Shown one piece after another: positions 1 through 8,620 of a DNA stretch of 33,611 nt; the stretch's first letter is position 1; each line of letters opens with the position of its first letter. The notes beneath the pieces are model-generated. The model ran no database searches. It was given only the letters and a program-made list of their open reading frames with translations, and was not told the origin of the DNA. The translations under genes and the position numbers were made by a program. Location: NCBI RefSeq assembly GCF_000006405.1, contig NW_003210318.1, forward strand, positions 11,848 through 45,458, given 5' to 3'. This DNA comes from Perkinsus marinus ATCC 50983. Its lineage: Eukaryota > Perkinsozoa > Perkinsida > Perkinsidae.

Positions 1-3000
1 TCGGTATGCGTGTTGGAAAAAGGCTCTGAAATTGGCGCTCACATTTTATCTGGAAATGTATTTCAACCAACAGCACTGGATGAACTCCTTCCGGATTGGC
101 GACAAGTAAGCAGTGTGGGGGGAGAGTATGCGGATGGTCTACTAGTGAGAAAATTTTGGAAAAATTACTGTTGCTGTTTTTGTACACTTCTACCCGAATT
201 CGTGTATAAATTTCTATTGTTAGTGAGGAAAATCCCTAGTGGAAAAATATGCATATGGTCAACTACGTGTGTTGGTGACAATATGAAAATTCTGGGAGGG
301 AATTTTGTGAAAGTTTTTGTTGGTTTCTGTACACTTGTACCCGAATTCGTGGGTAAACTTTTATAAATTTTGAGCTTAGCTGAGGAGAGCGAACAAATAT
401 TCATACTCCAACACTGGAGTTTCGCCCGTTTTACGTGAAGTGGAGTTATACTCCATGTGAAAAATGTGATATTCGCGATATGAAGTGAATTGAAAATACA
501 GCGGACAAAGCATCTCATATTAGGTGGAAAACTTCACGTGTTTCACGCGTTATTCACTGCTCACAGGCGTTTTTCGAAATATGTTTTTCACCAGTGTTTA
601 TTTTTCATATCATAAAAACGAATCACCCGTGATATGAAAAAATAAATGTTTTTATTTTATTTGACGATTTCTTTCACATAATGGAGATTCACACGTTTTA
701 TATGAAGTGGCGTAAAACTCCGTAAAAAACGCGATATTCGCGCCTTGCAATAGTCGTGTAATATGTTTTTCACTAGTGTTTTTCATATCACAGGTGAAAC
801 TCCACTAGTGTAAAAAGCGTGTTTTTTCCAGGAGAAACCCAGTTGGTCACAAACGCCAGTTTCTCGAGATGATTTTGTATACCTCCCCACGGCTAAATAT
901 GCAATAAAATCACCGTATTTGCCCTCTGCGATGAGCAATGCTGGAAATTATATTATTTCACTCGGCGATATGTGCCGTTGGTTGGGAGAAAAGGCTGAGG
1001 AATCTGGTAGGCTGTGTGGGGAGGGGGATATGCATATGGTCGGTGATGACAATATGGTGACAAGGTGGTGAAAAAGTGGTGGAATATGGTATGGAATATG
1101 TATATGGTGAAAAGGCGTTGATGACAATGTGGGAATTGTGAGGAAATTTTGGTATTGCAATTTGTAATGTGGTAGAAATGAAGTTGATCATTTTTCACTA
1201 TTAGAGTCGGACCACACACTGTTATGCAGCGCTTGTTCGAGTATTTCTCTACGACGGCACCACTTGAGATGCATATCGTCCGAAAAAACTGCAAATAATT
1301 ATCAATTATTATAATATTAGTTAATTATTAATTAGTAAATTATTAATATAGTGATATATTATCACTACTTTTCGTGACGTGATGTGAAAATGGCCGAAAA
1401 AGTCCGTCCCGGGAATTGAACCCGATCCTGAGCTCGCGTAGTATTCCTTTTTAGGCGTTGAAATCTATCCTGGATTTGCTGTTTCGGAAGACATCATTGT
1501 TGATAATAAAGGGCGAATGGTAGCGGTGAAGATCCGCGACCAAGGCGTGGCAAAAGATGGTCATCAAAAAGCTAACTATGAACAGGGGGTTAAAATATAC
1601 GGTGAGGTTGGATGGGAAGCAGAGCTTAAAAGTTTATCTGAGGATTTCGGAATATGATATATAGCATACATATATTATTGGAGTTTCATAACCCGTTTTA
1701 TGCGAAGTGGCGTAGTAATACTCTGTGAAAAACTAGGCGATATTCGCGGTGATATGCAGTATATATTTCACTAGTGTTGGTTTTCATATCACTAGGGTGG
1801 TGAAACTCCAGTGTCATGTCGTGTGTTAGCAAGAGTAAGTGAATGGAAATTGCTAGAAAAATGCCTGTACCGGGAATCGAACCAGCGATCGTTGCAAGCA
1901 CGAATAAAATAGAGTATTGCTGGGAATCTCTCTGGGAATATTAGGTTATAGTTTTTCTCTTTTTTCTAGGTAAACAGATCATCCTTGCTGAAGGTGCTAG
2001 GGGCTCCTTATCGTTGGAGGTGGCTAAACGGTATAACCTTAACGCGGGGAGATGCCCTTCTAAATTCAGTCTTGGTGTAAAAGAAGTATGGAAGGTCAGC
2101 CCTGAGGTAGTTTTTTGATAATTGGAGTTTAACAACAACCTGTTTTACGTGAAGTGATGTAAAACTAGGCGATATTCGCGGTGATATGCAGTAGTCGTGG
2201 AATATATTTTTCACTGGTTTTTTTTCATATCACTAGGGTGGTGAACCTCATTCGAAAAAATGAACGACTTTGTTGTTCATTGGAGTTTCACAACAATCCG
2301 TTCAACGTGAAGTGGCGTAGTAATACTAAGGAAAGCTGGCATATACACTGCGTTGTTGAAAAAAAATTTTTGTCAGGTCAGCGATCCAGGCCATGTGACA
2401 CACACCGTTGGCTTCCCTATGGACTACATGTCGTATGGGGGCGGATTCATATATCATATGAATGGTGACACGGCGGTGACACTGGCTCTATTTTTGAAAA
2501 TATATTTTCTTAGACAATCTGGTTCATCTGGGATACGTAACGGGTCTTGGATATACTAATACTAATATGTCGCCATATATGGAGTTGCAAAAGTAGTGGT
2601 ATTAGGTGATTGGGAAATAGTGTCACGTGCCACGAAATAGGTATAAAACTCATGATATGCTGAGACACCTGTTAGAAGGGGGCAAATGTGTTGGATATGG
2701 AGCAAGAGTTATTAATACTGGTAACGTGGGGAAGTGACGTAATACTCTGTGATAAACTAAGCGATATGCACCAGTGGTTGGTGATGTTCTTCAAATCACT
2801 AGGGTGGTGAAACTCCGAGAACTCAATCTGGTTTTTTAAGATGGAGTTTATTTATAAATATCAGCAATAGTAGTTATGTTTTACGCCCCGTTTTACGTGA
2901 AGTGGCGTAAAAACTCGGTGAAAAACGAGGCGATATTCGCGGTGATATGCATTAGTCGTGAAATATGTTTTTCATCAGTGTTTTTCATATCACTAGGGTG

Positions 3001-4108
3001 AAACTTCACTACATATTTAGTTCTATATCGTAGTTATGAATATTAGCGTGAGTTGTAATTGGAGTGGTATGCAGGTGGTTATCAAGCACTACCTTCGGTG
3101 GCCTTCCCCGGTGGTATGTTGGTTGGTGATGCTGCGGGCTTCCTTAACGTTCTCAAGATTAAGGTAATATAGGGCGATCTTATTGTTGTTCATTGCATGT
3201 GTGTCTATGATGAGGATATGAACACTATATAGGTAGACTATGCAACTATAATATAATAAGAATTTTGTTCGGTATGGTAGTGTAGTATACAGATAGATAG
3301 GTGGAGTATACTAGATGAAGTACTATCATGTAGTATGCTTTATATAGTCTGCGAATGATAGTTTGAAGTGATATACTGCTCTATACTTTATTGCATGTGT
3401 GTCTATGATAAAGGATATGAACACTATATAGGTAGCCTATGCGACTATGCTAGTGGTCGCGAATAGCTATGAATATTTGTTAGAAAAACTCGTTCATACT
3501 GTATGTAGTTGTTGAATAAAACTATCATTTGAAGAGATGTAGATGTAAAGAAAGTCTATTGCGGCATTGCTGAGACATGAGAATCTTCCTTCGCAGAGTG
3601 ACGATCTGATAGGAAAAGATTGAAATTGCTGCTACCTTTTATTTGAGGTTATTGGTGATATTGTCGGTGGATGATTTATGATATGCAGCTGGATTGGTAC
3701 CAATTTAATAATAACGAAATTGAAAGAATTTTTGGTCAATTTTTTTGGAAAATTTCTGTGATGTGTGCGAAAATTGGAAAGTTAATTTTGTTTTTATTTC
3801 AGGGGACGCATACTGCGATGAAGACGGGGATGCTGGCTGCAGAGTCGGCTGTTGCTGACATTAGTGATGGAGCAAAACCTGGTCATGTGTCGTCTAGATA
3901 TGAACATGCGATGAAGGACAGTTGGGTGTATAAAGAGCTATATGTAATATAGTTCTTGCCAATTTGATGATATGCAAGTTTTTAGAGTGTACGTAATATT
4001 CATCCAGCGTTTAAGACGGGCTTGTTCTCGGGGCTGGGGTATGGCGCTTTCTGGTTGCTCAGTAAAGGGAGAGAGCCATGGACGTTCAAGTAGTAGTAGT
4101 AGTAGTAA

Positions 4109-4184
<76 letters not shown>

Positions 4185-5445
4185 TGATATAGTTGCTTCG
4201 CTCCGCTGCATTTTTATTATAGTGGTATAAGGATGATGCTGCTAGAACGCGTAAGAGAAGAAATGCAAAGCTATAGACTATCCTAAGCTGATGGTAGTGG
4301 GGAGGAATTGTGGTATCTCGCAGAGTGAAAATTTGAAGGAAATTGACTGTCGTGGAAAAGTGCAAAAGTGGAATTACACCAATGAAAAAGATGATGGTAA
4401 TTGTCCATTAACCTCTAAACGAATGGACAAGTCTGTCGTAAGTTAAAGTGCATGACTGACTGAGTTATGTTGGATGTAGTAGTGTGGAGGAATATTGAAA
4501 ATTGTGTGGAAATCTGGGGAGATTCTCATTGATTCGTTGAGTGTGGTCGAATTAGTGTGAAAACTGACGACCTGAGCTGAGGAAGGTGAACATGTATTAA
4601 TACTCCAACACTAGAAGCTCGCACATGAGGAAATTGATGAAGTAGACTGTATTAGAGTTTCACCACCCTAGTGATATGAAAAACACTAGTGAAAAATGTA
4701 TCTCGCGACTACTGCATATCACCGCGAATATCGCCTAGTTTTTCACGGAGTTTTGCACCACTTCGCGTAAAACGGGTTGTTGTGAAACTCGATTGAGTAA
4801 TAATGGTTGCTTGTAGGTAAACTGACATTCGACTTGACAGACCAGCTGCCGTTGACAGGGGTGGACCACGAGGCTGATCAACCTTCCCATTTGAAGATCA
4901 AACCTGGAATGGAAAAGTTTCCGAAAGAGGTAGTAGTAGCGAGGTGTAAATTCGGGTTACAATTAGTAAGGAAATATATATATTATAGTATTATATTATA
5001 TAGTATAATATATAGTATTGTTATGTCCATTTTTGTGCGATCGCCTCAAGATATGTAATGTGAGGTACTACTCAGGAACCGTCTTGGTTCTTCATTGAAG
5101 TTTCATAACAGTCCGTTTTACGTGAAGTGGCGTCGTAAAACTCGGTGAAAAACTAGGCGATATTCGTGGTGATATGCAGTAGTCGTGAAATGTGTTTTTC
5201 ACTAGTGTTTTACATATCACTAGGGTGGCCGTGGAACTCTATTGTAGGTTTCCTTTGCCCAATACGACGGTCCCGAGCAAAGATTCTGCCCAGCTAAAGT
5301 GTATGAATACGACGATGAAGGGAAGCTCACCATCCATGCACAGAATTGTATTCACTGTAAAACTTGCAGTATCAAAACGCCTGGGCATTTCATACAGTGG
5401 ACTGTCCCAGAAGGAGGTGGAGGACCGCAGTATGGCAGTATGTAA
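1..5445 (+). CDS. ETFDH: Electron transfer flavoprotein-ubiquinone oxidoreductase, 3' part, 13 exons
   Basis: This inner-mitochondrial-membrane flavoprotein passes electrons from ETF to ubiquinone. I assembled exons 1-105, 832-1006, 1455-1601, 1970-2106, 2377-2464, 2514-2592, 2641-2720, 3075-3163, 3803-3943, 3986-4089, 4326-4396, 4817-4929 and 5248-5445. They sum to 1527 nt (508 aa plus TAA), all introns are GT-AG, and phases match at every junction. Family landmarks occur in the expected order: [113 protein letters not shown] and NCIHCKTC. The last two segments hold the four cysteines of the 4Fe-4S cluster. The N-terminal FAD-binding part lies upstream of the window. Identification is certain. 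The exon edges at 2464/2514, 4089/4326 and 4929/5248 are inferred from phase and family alignment. Confidence 0.93.
120..415 (+). repeat. Dispersed intronic cassette repeat, two partial copies in ETFDH intron 1
   Basis: ETFDH intron 1 (106-831) repeats a phrase around 175-215 and again around 325-365 (TGTACACTT.TACCCGAATTCGTG). It closes with a second phrase at 373-415 (AGCT.AGCTGAGGA..GCGAAC....ACTCCAACACTGG). The same phrases recur at 4566-4611, 6484-6596, 8550-8600 and 11195-11470, always in introns or intergenic DNA. No coding potential is evident, so I read this as an old dispersed element of unknown class. Confidence 0.6.
415..660. repeat. Two degenerate MITE-family copies
   Basis: From 415 the sequence opens like the intronic inverted-repeat family (TGGAGTTTCGCCCGTTTTACG). 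It passes the internal GATATTCGCGATATGAAGTG block and decays near 540. A second, rearranged stretch (550-655) keeps AATATGTTTTTCACCAGTGTTT and a TTTTTCATATC/GATATGAAAAA pair. Both lie in ETFDH intron 1. Confidence 0.5.
682..804. repeat. MITE-like inverted repeat, copy in ETFDH intron 1
   Basis: This copy begins TGGAGATTCACACG and ends CAGGTGAAACTCCA, so the ends form an imperfect terminal inverted repeat. Internal signature blocks are GAAGTGGCGTAAAACTC, GATATTCGCG, AATATGTTTTTCACTAGTG and TTTTCATATCAC. It lies wholly inside the intron. Confidence 0.7.
1403..1440 (-). repeat. tRNA 3'-half relic (T-arm) in intron 2
   Basis: Read on the minus strand, this stretch contains GGGTTCAATTCCCGGGACGG, a good B-box/T-arm followed by a 3' acceptor-like segment. 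No matching anticodon arm or 5' half is visible. It sits about 15 nt upstream of an ETFDH 3' splice site. I read it as a remnant of a tRNA or tRNA-derived SINE, not a functional tRNA. Confidence 0.5.
1679..1810. repeat. MITE-like inverted repeat, copy in ETFDH intron 3
   Basis: The ends are TGGAGTTTCATAACCCG and GGGTGGTGAAACTCCA. The internal blocks GAAGTGGCGTAGTAATACTC, AGGCGATATTCGCGGTGATATGCAG and TTTTCATATCACTAGGG are all present. This is one of the clearest full-length copies, at about 132 bp. Confidence 0.8.
1864..1900 (-). repeat. tRNA 3'-half relic in intron 3
   Basis: The minus strand reads TTGCAACGATCGCTGGTTCGATTCCCGGTACAGGC (given here in pieces of one T-arm region). The core is GGTTCGATTCCCGGTACAGG. 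It has a B-box and T-stem but no complete cloverleaf. It lies about 70-105 nt before the next ETFDH exon. Confidence 0.5.
2123..2250. repeat. MITE-like inverted repeat, first of a tandem pair in ETFDH intron 4
   Basis: The left end is TGGAGTTTAACAACAACC and the right end is GGGTGGTGAACCTCA. Internal family blocks are present. A roughly 30-bp spacer, rich in A and containing GAACGACTTTGTTGTTCAT, joins it to a second copy at 2281. The same pair-plus-spacer occurs at 7162-7484 in the next gene. Confidence 0.75.
2281..2328. repeat. Truncated MITE copy, second of the pair
   Basis: It begins TGGAGTTTCACAACAATCCG, continues through GTGAAGTGGCGTAGTAATACT, and then stops about 48 bp upstream of the next ETFDH exon. 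The right half of the element is missing. Confidence 0.65.
2722..2816. repeat. 5'-truncated MITE abutting an ETFDH splice donor
   Basis: The exon ends at 2720 and the intron opens GTAACGTGGGGAAGTGACGT. This corresponds to the internal TTAACGTGAAGTGGCGTAG block of the family, so the element's left about 20 bp are absent and the donor GTAACG is effectively element sequence. The right end (ATCACTAGGGTGGTGAAACTCC) is well preserved. Confidence 0.65.
2842..3009. repeat. MITE-like inverted repeat with internal insertion, ETFDH intron 7
   Basis: The left end TGGAGTTTA is separated from the CCCCGTTTTACGTGAAG block by about 30 bp not seen in other copies. The remaining blocks (GATATTCGCGGTGATATGCA, TTTTTCATATCACTAGGG) and the end GTGAAACTTCA are present. 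The intron holds two copies of the family. Confidence 0.7.
3164..3802 (+). other. ETFDH intron 8, long AT-rich intron without a MITE copy
   Basis: This 639-nt intron contains two degenerate copies of a phrase near 3192-3235 and 3392-3435 (TTGCATGTGTGTCTATGAT..AGGATATGAACACTATATAGGTAG). They indicate a local duplication of about 200 bp. I see no open frame or RNA gene in it. Confidence 0.55.
4090..4184 (+). repeat. (GTA)n microsatellite starting exactly at a splice donor
   Basis: ETFDH exon 10 ends at 4089, and the intron begins with an almost uninterrupted GTA tract of about 95 bp, with one AAA interruption near 4107. Every repeat unit is a potential GTAGT donor. Read in the exon frame, the second codon is TAG, so use of a later unit would truncate the protein. 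Confidence 0.85.
4653..4791. repeat. MITE-like inverted repeat, reverse orientation, ETFDH intron 11
   Basis: It opens TAGAGTTTCACCACCCTAGTGATATGAAAAACACTAGTG and closes CGTAAAACGGGTTGTTGTGAAACTC, the reverse of the other copies. The internal CATATCACCGCGAATATCGCC block is preserved. A cassette-repeat phrase (4566-4611) lies just upstream in the same intron. Confidence 0.75.
5096..5240. repeat. MITE-like inverted repeat ending 7 bp before an ETFDH acceptor
   Basis: It opens TTGAAGTTTCATAACAGTCCG and closes ATATCACTAGGGTGG followed by CGTGGAACTCT. The final coding exon starts at 5248, so the acceptor (TTGTAG) is contributed by, or directly adjoins, the right end of the element. Confidence 0.7.
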
Positions 5446-5564
5446 ATCGCGCGCGCCCAGATGATCGATTGTTTGGCATCTGCCTTGTTTACAGGCATTC
5501 GCTGTTGTTTTTTGTTGTTGAGAGTTGAGTAATTTTTCTATCCGATATGTTTGTTCGAGGGTGA

Positions 5565-5625
5565 CTGACCCGAGAATTGAACCTGGGTTGGTTGGTGGAT
5601 AGTCGACTGTGCTAACCGTTTCGCT
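5565..5625 (-). repeat. tRNA-like relic
   Basis: On the minus strand a GGTTAGCACAGTCG segment resembles an A-box/D-arm. It is followed 25-30 nt later by CAGGTTCAATTCTCGGGTCA, a B-box/T-arm. The middle does not form a convincing anticodon arm, so I call it a SINE or tRNA pseudogene. Confidence 0.4.
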
Positions 5626-6002
5626 GAATATGACTGTATGGATGCTGTGAGTTATAGTGATGGGTTAGTGAGGAAGTACCATATAGAGAAAGTATCATGA
5701 ATTTGGGTGGGGGATTATAAATTATTGGTTCGATTCGGCGTCTGGTTTTATGTAGTTGAGTGTTGCTGATAAATTGTTGTTTTATTTAATTGATAAAAAT
5801 TGAATTCGAATTGATAATTTGTTTGGGTAGGCAACAAGGACGGAGTTGCTATGAGTTGTAACTGTGGGCTTTCGAAGATTTGAAGGTCTGATCTCCGCGT
5901 GTTCTCTTGATTAGGTCGCCTCTTATCACTGCAGAAATACAATTTATTAATAATTTATAAACTCATTATAGCTACAGTAAATATTCATCTATATTTTTAA
6001 TA

Positions 6003-6123
6003 CTGAAGTTTCATCCTAGTGATATGAAAAACACTAGTGAAAAACATACTTAACGACTACTGCATATCACGCGTTTTTCACCGAGTTTTACGACGCCACT
6101 TCACGTAAAACGGGTGAAACTCC
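6003..6123. repeat. MITE-like inverted repeat, reverse orientation, intergenic
   Basis: It opens ACTGAAGTTTCATCCTAGTG and closes CGTAAAACGGGTGAAACTCCA. It lacks the GGCGATATTCGCGG stretch in the middle but keeps AACGACTACTGCATATCACGCG. This is the only full family copy not inside a recognised intron. Confidence 0.7.
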
Positions 6124-6385
6124 ATTGTAAAACTATAGGCGCTTTTATTCGTATTATTCTCTATTATTTTACATCTAGCAACGTCTCTGGTGGGCAAGTC
6201 GGGAATTCACCCTGATGCCTACTGGAGGGGGGTCCATGTGGCCCTTAGTTGCTACGAGATTACTCCTAGGGGGAGTCTAGAAAATATGCGGAAATTCAGC
6301 GAGTATTCGTCTATGGATGGTTTTAGCATATCATTATTAATTTCTGTTAATGGTTATACATTATATCGAAGGGTTGTACCAGGGG

Positions 6386-8408
6386 ATGTCGGTGAAGGCT
6401 GATGAAATGAAGGAGAAGCTTGCTGCTAATTGTTCTTTCTGTCGGGGTGTAAGTCTGCAGCATCAGAAAATTCTGATGGGAAATTATTGTTGGTTTCTGT
6501 ACACTTCTACCCGAATTCATATATAAACGCCTATTATTAGCTCTGGAAACTTGTGAGCTCAGCTGAGAAGGCATACATTCGTACTCCAACACTGCTGTTT
6601 GGGACTGCTGCAGTGAATACCAATACTGCGTCCGATCGATCAATTCTCTTTTAACGACAATGTCCACGCATATCCTTCGGAAGAGCGTTGCTCGTATCTC
6701 CAGCGGAAAATATTAATTTTGATCGTGTCGCGAATTAACCGAAACTGTTCTGCACCATTACGGTGAGGAAGCCCTCCGAAAACGCCCTCACCGGGAATGG
6801 AACTAGCGACTGTTAAAAACAGTCCAAATTTCATTTCTTCGTCTCTTTGTACAATCTACACGACTCAAGGTGTTATTTCAGGATGTACTCTCCTTCTTGA
6901 GACCATCCTCTTCCTCAACAGCCGAGTCGAGTGTCACTAACAAAGTTGGGGGGTGGTATAGGGATGCCGCGGGGGGCATGAGGCATTCGCCTGTTACCTT
7001 TACTGAGAAGGAAGTGGCTGTGGTGAATGATAACGGAGGCGATTGTTATACGTGCAGGATGGTGAGGTCTTCGGGTTTGCAGAGTGCGTGGAAATGTGGT
7101 ATGTGAAAAATTGTGTTATTTTATGAGAATCGATCTGAAACGACTTATATCGCATGAACAATGGAGTTTAACGTGAAGTGGCGTAGTAATACTCCATGTG
7201 AATTACAGGAAGTATATGTTTCCGCGACCGAGTGTTTTACACGAAGTGAATTGTGAAATATATTTTCCACTAGTGTTTCTCATATCACTAGGGTGGTGAA
7301 TCTCAATTGAAAAAACGAACGACTTTGTTGTTCATTGGAGTTTCACAACAACCCGCTTAACGTGAAGTGGCGTAGTAATACTCCATGTGAATTACAGGAA
7401 GTATACCGATAACACGACGAGTGTTTTCCACGAAGTAAAATATGTTTTTCACTAGTGTTTCTTATATGACTAGGGTGAAACTCCATTATATAAACATTGC
7501 TATGAACATGTATTGAGTTACTTTTCGAGATTATGATACCGACAAGTTGTTCCGTAATAGAAAACACATATTTTTTACATTTGCATATTATCAAAATATT
7601 CGTTGTTGCCCTTCCAGGTTGGATTTGTGACCTTCACCGCGGCATCGGCCTATTGTTTAGCAGAGGCGAAGAGGAGTGTCGGCGCTGGACGTAAGCATGA
7701 TGGAAAATGTTTGTGGAATTGTTGGTGTTAATCATTGGAAATTTGACGGAAAAAATGCGAATTTATTTCACGGCTTTTTGGTTGGAATGTGAGGAAATAC
7801 TATCAATGGAGTTTCACAACAACCCGTTTTACGCGAAGTGGCGTCGTAAAACTCGGTGAAAAACTAGGCGCTATTTGCGGCATGTAGTAGTCGTGAAATA
7901 TGTTTCTGCCTAGTGTTTTTCATATCACTAGGGTGGCGAAACTCCAATGTATTGCTATGAAGTTTTAATAGATATATGCACTGGAGAAAAGTGATGCCGT
8001 TGGGGTTCGTTCCGGGGGTTTCCTGAGGCCTCACGAGGTTTCGAAATTCTCAGTGTGAGCAGTGTGGGAAATACGCACATGATCGACTTCGCGTATTGTT
8101 GATAGCCAAGAAATTTCGAGGAGTGTTTCCGTGCATTTGTACTCAACATTTTGTGAGGCATGAAATTAATTATAAAATTTCTGAAGGAAAAAAACTTATA
8201 TATTCCAGTGGGAGAATGTCAAATTTTTATGAGGAGTTTCTCTGCAGGTCGGGTATTTCGTGGTCTCAGCGGCTTGTTTGCTGCACTCGCTTTGGTGCGT
8301 GGTTTCACTCCAGCACGGCCTGTTGATATTTCAACACTAAATGTAGTGGATAGAGTATCACCAACAGCGGTGACGTCCCCACTCGCTGAGAAGGTTGCTG
8401 AAGATTAA
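6386..8408 (+). CDS. Small CxxC two-helix membrane protein, DMAC1/DUF4536-like
   Basis: My model has exons 6386-6448, 6882-7061, 7618-7690 and 8248-8408, totalling 477 nt (158 aa plus TAA), with GT-AG introns and consistent phases. A polar N-terminal half is followed by DCYTCRM (residues 75-81), a hydrophobic helix (82-97), a short basic loop, and a second helix around 109-124. A C-x2-C-R motif directly before two short helices is the layout of DMAC1 (TMEM261, DUF4536), a mitochondrial factor for complex I distal membrane-arm assembly. The resemblance is motif-level only. The last three exons are well supported. The first exon, and hence the start, is tentative. The donor at 7062 is chosen because it joins CRM to the helix in frame, while the longer open frame to 7104 cannot be joined in phase. 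Introns 2 and 3 carry three MITE copies. Confidence 0.55.
6484..6600 (+). repeat. Dispersed cassette repeat copy
   Basis: It matches the ETFDH intron 1 cassette: GTTGGTTTCTGTACACTTC..CCCGAATTCATATATAAAC, then GAGCTCAGCTGAGAAGG and ACTCCAACACTG. It lies in the proposed first intron of the DMAC1-like gene. Confidence 0.55.
6779..6815 (-). repeat. tRNA 3'-half relic
   Basis: The minus strand carries CTAGTTCCATTCCCGGTGAG, a T-arm-like segment resembling those in ETFDH introns 2 and 3. It lies about 70 nt before an acceptor, as two of the others do. Confidence 0.4.
7162..7306. repeat. MITE copy, first of a pair in DMAC1-like intron 2
   Basis: It opens TGGAGTTTAACGTGAAGTGGCG and closes CATATCACTAGGGTGGTGAATCTCA. 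The centre is rearranged, with an extra TGAATTACAGGAAGTATA segment shared with the second copy of the pair. Confidence 0.7.
7336..7484. repeat. MITE copy, second of a pair
   Basis: It opens TGGAGTTTCACAACAACCCG and closes GACTAGGGTGAAACTCCA. It shares the GAATTACAGGAAGTATA variant with its neighbour. The spacer between the pair (7307-7335) nearly matches that between 2251 and 2280. Confidence 0.75.
7807..7946. repeat. MITE copy in DMAC1-like intron 3
   Basis: It opens TGGAGTTTCACAACAACCCG and closes ATCACTAGGGTGGCGAAACTCCA. The internal blocks are well conserved. It is the rightmost copy of the family in the window. Confidence 0.8.
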
Positions 8409-8549
8409 TACGATGCAGTCTGTATTGATCGATTTTGAGTTGAAGTGGGTTGATCACGGTAGTGGGAAAATGAGCACATTGTCAATAGCATATGTAGGTG
8501 AGAAAATAAATGAAATTTTTTATCGAAAAACTGCGCATTTGTAATACCT

Positions 8550-8600
8550 AGTAAGCTCAGGTGAGGAAGGAGAGAACAATTCCCCCCAACACTGCGTGGG
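8550..8600 (+). repeat. Cassette-repeat tail upstream of the pseudouridine synthase gene
   Basis: It matches the tail of the dispersed cassette (AGCTCAGGTGAGGAAGGAGAGAAC then CCCAACACTG). Because a dispersed repeat overlaps the earliest in-frame ATG (8561), the true start of the following gene is more likely the ATG at 8621. Confidence 0.5.
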
Positions 8601-8620
8601 AATATTTGTTTATTTGTAGT

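Larger units (their letters stand above)
5446..6385 (+). other. Intergenic region between ETFDH and the DMAC1-like gene
   Basis: It holds a tRNA-like relic on the minus strand (about 5565-5625) and a reverse MITE copy (6003-6123). It also holds an open stretch at 6190-6402 in frame with nothing I recognise. The last could be an upstream exon or 5' leader of the next gene, since an AG immediately precedes the proposed ATG at 6386. No poly(A) signal was identified. Confidence 0.4.

Noticed and set aside
3972-4365. Open frames with poly-Ser (plus) and poly-Tyr (minus) over the GTA tract
   Set aside because: They are translations of the trinucleotide repeat and overlap a well-supported ETFDH exon and intron. 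The coding frame is a different one and ends at the donor 4089.
6190-6402. Open stretch that might be an exon of the DMAC1-like gene
   Set aside because: It has no family match, no convincing upstream exon and no phase argument. I left it as unassigned DNA.
7062-7106. Extending DMAC1-like exon 2 to the stop at 7104
   Set aside because: The longer frame would leave no donor in phase with the hydrophobic exon at 7618. The donor at 7062 joins CxxCR to the helix in frame.
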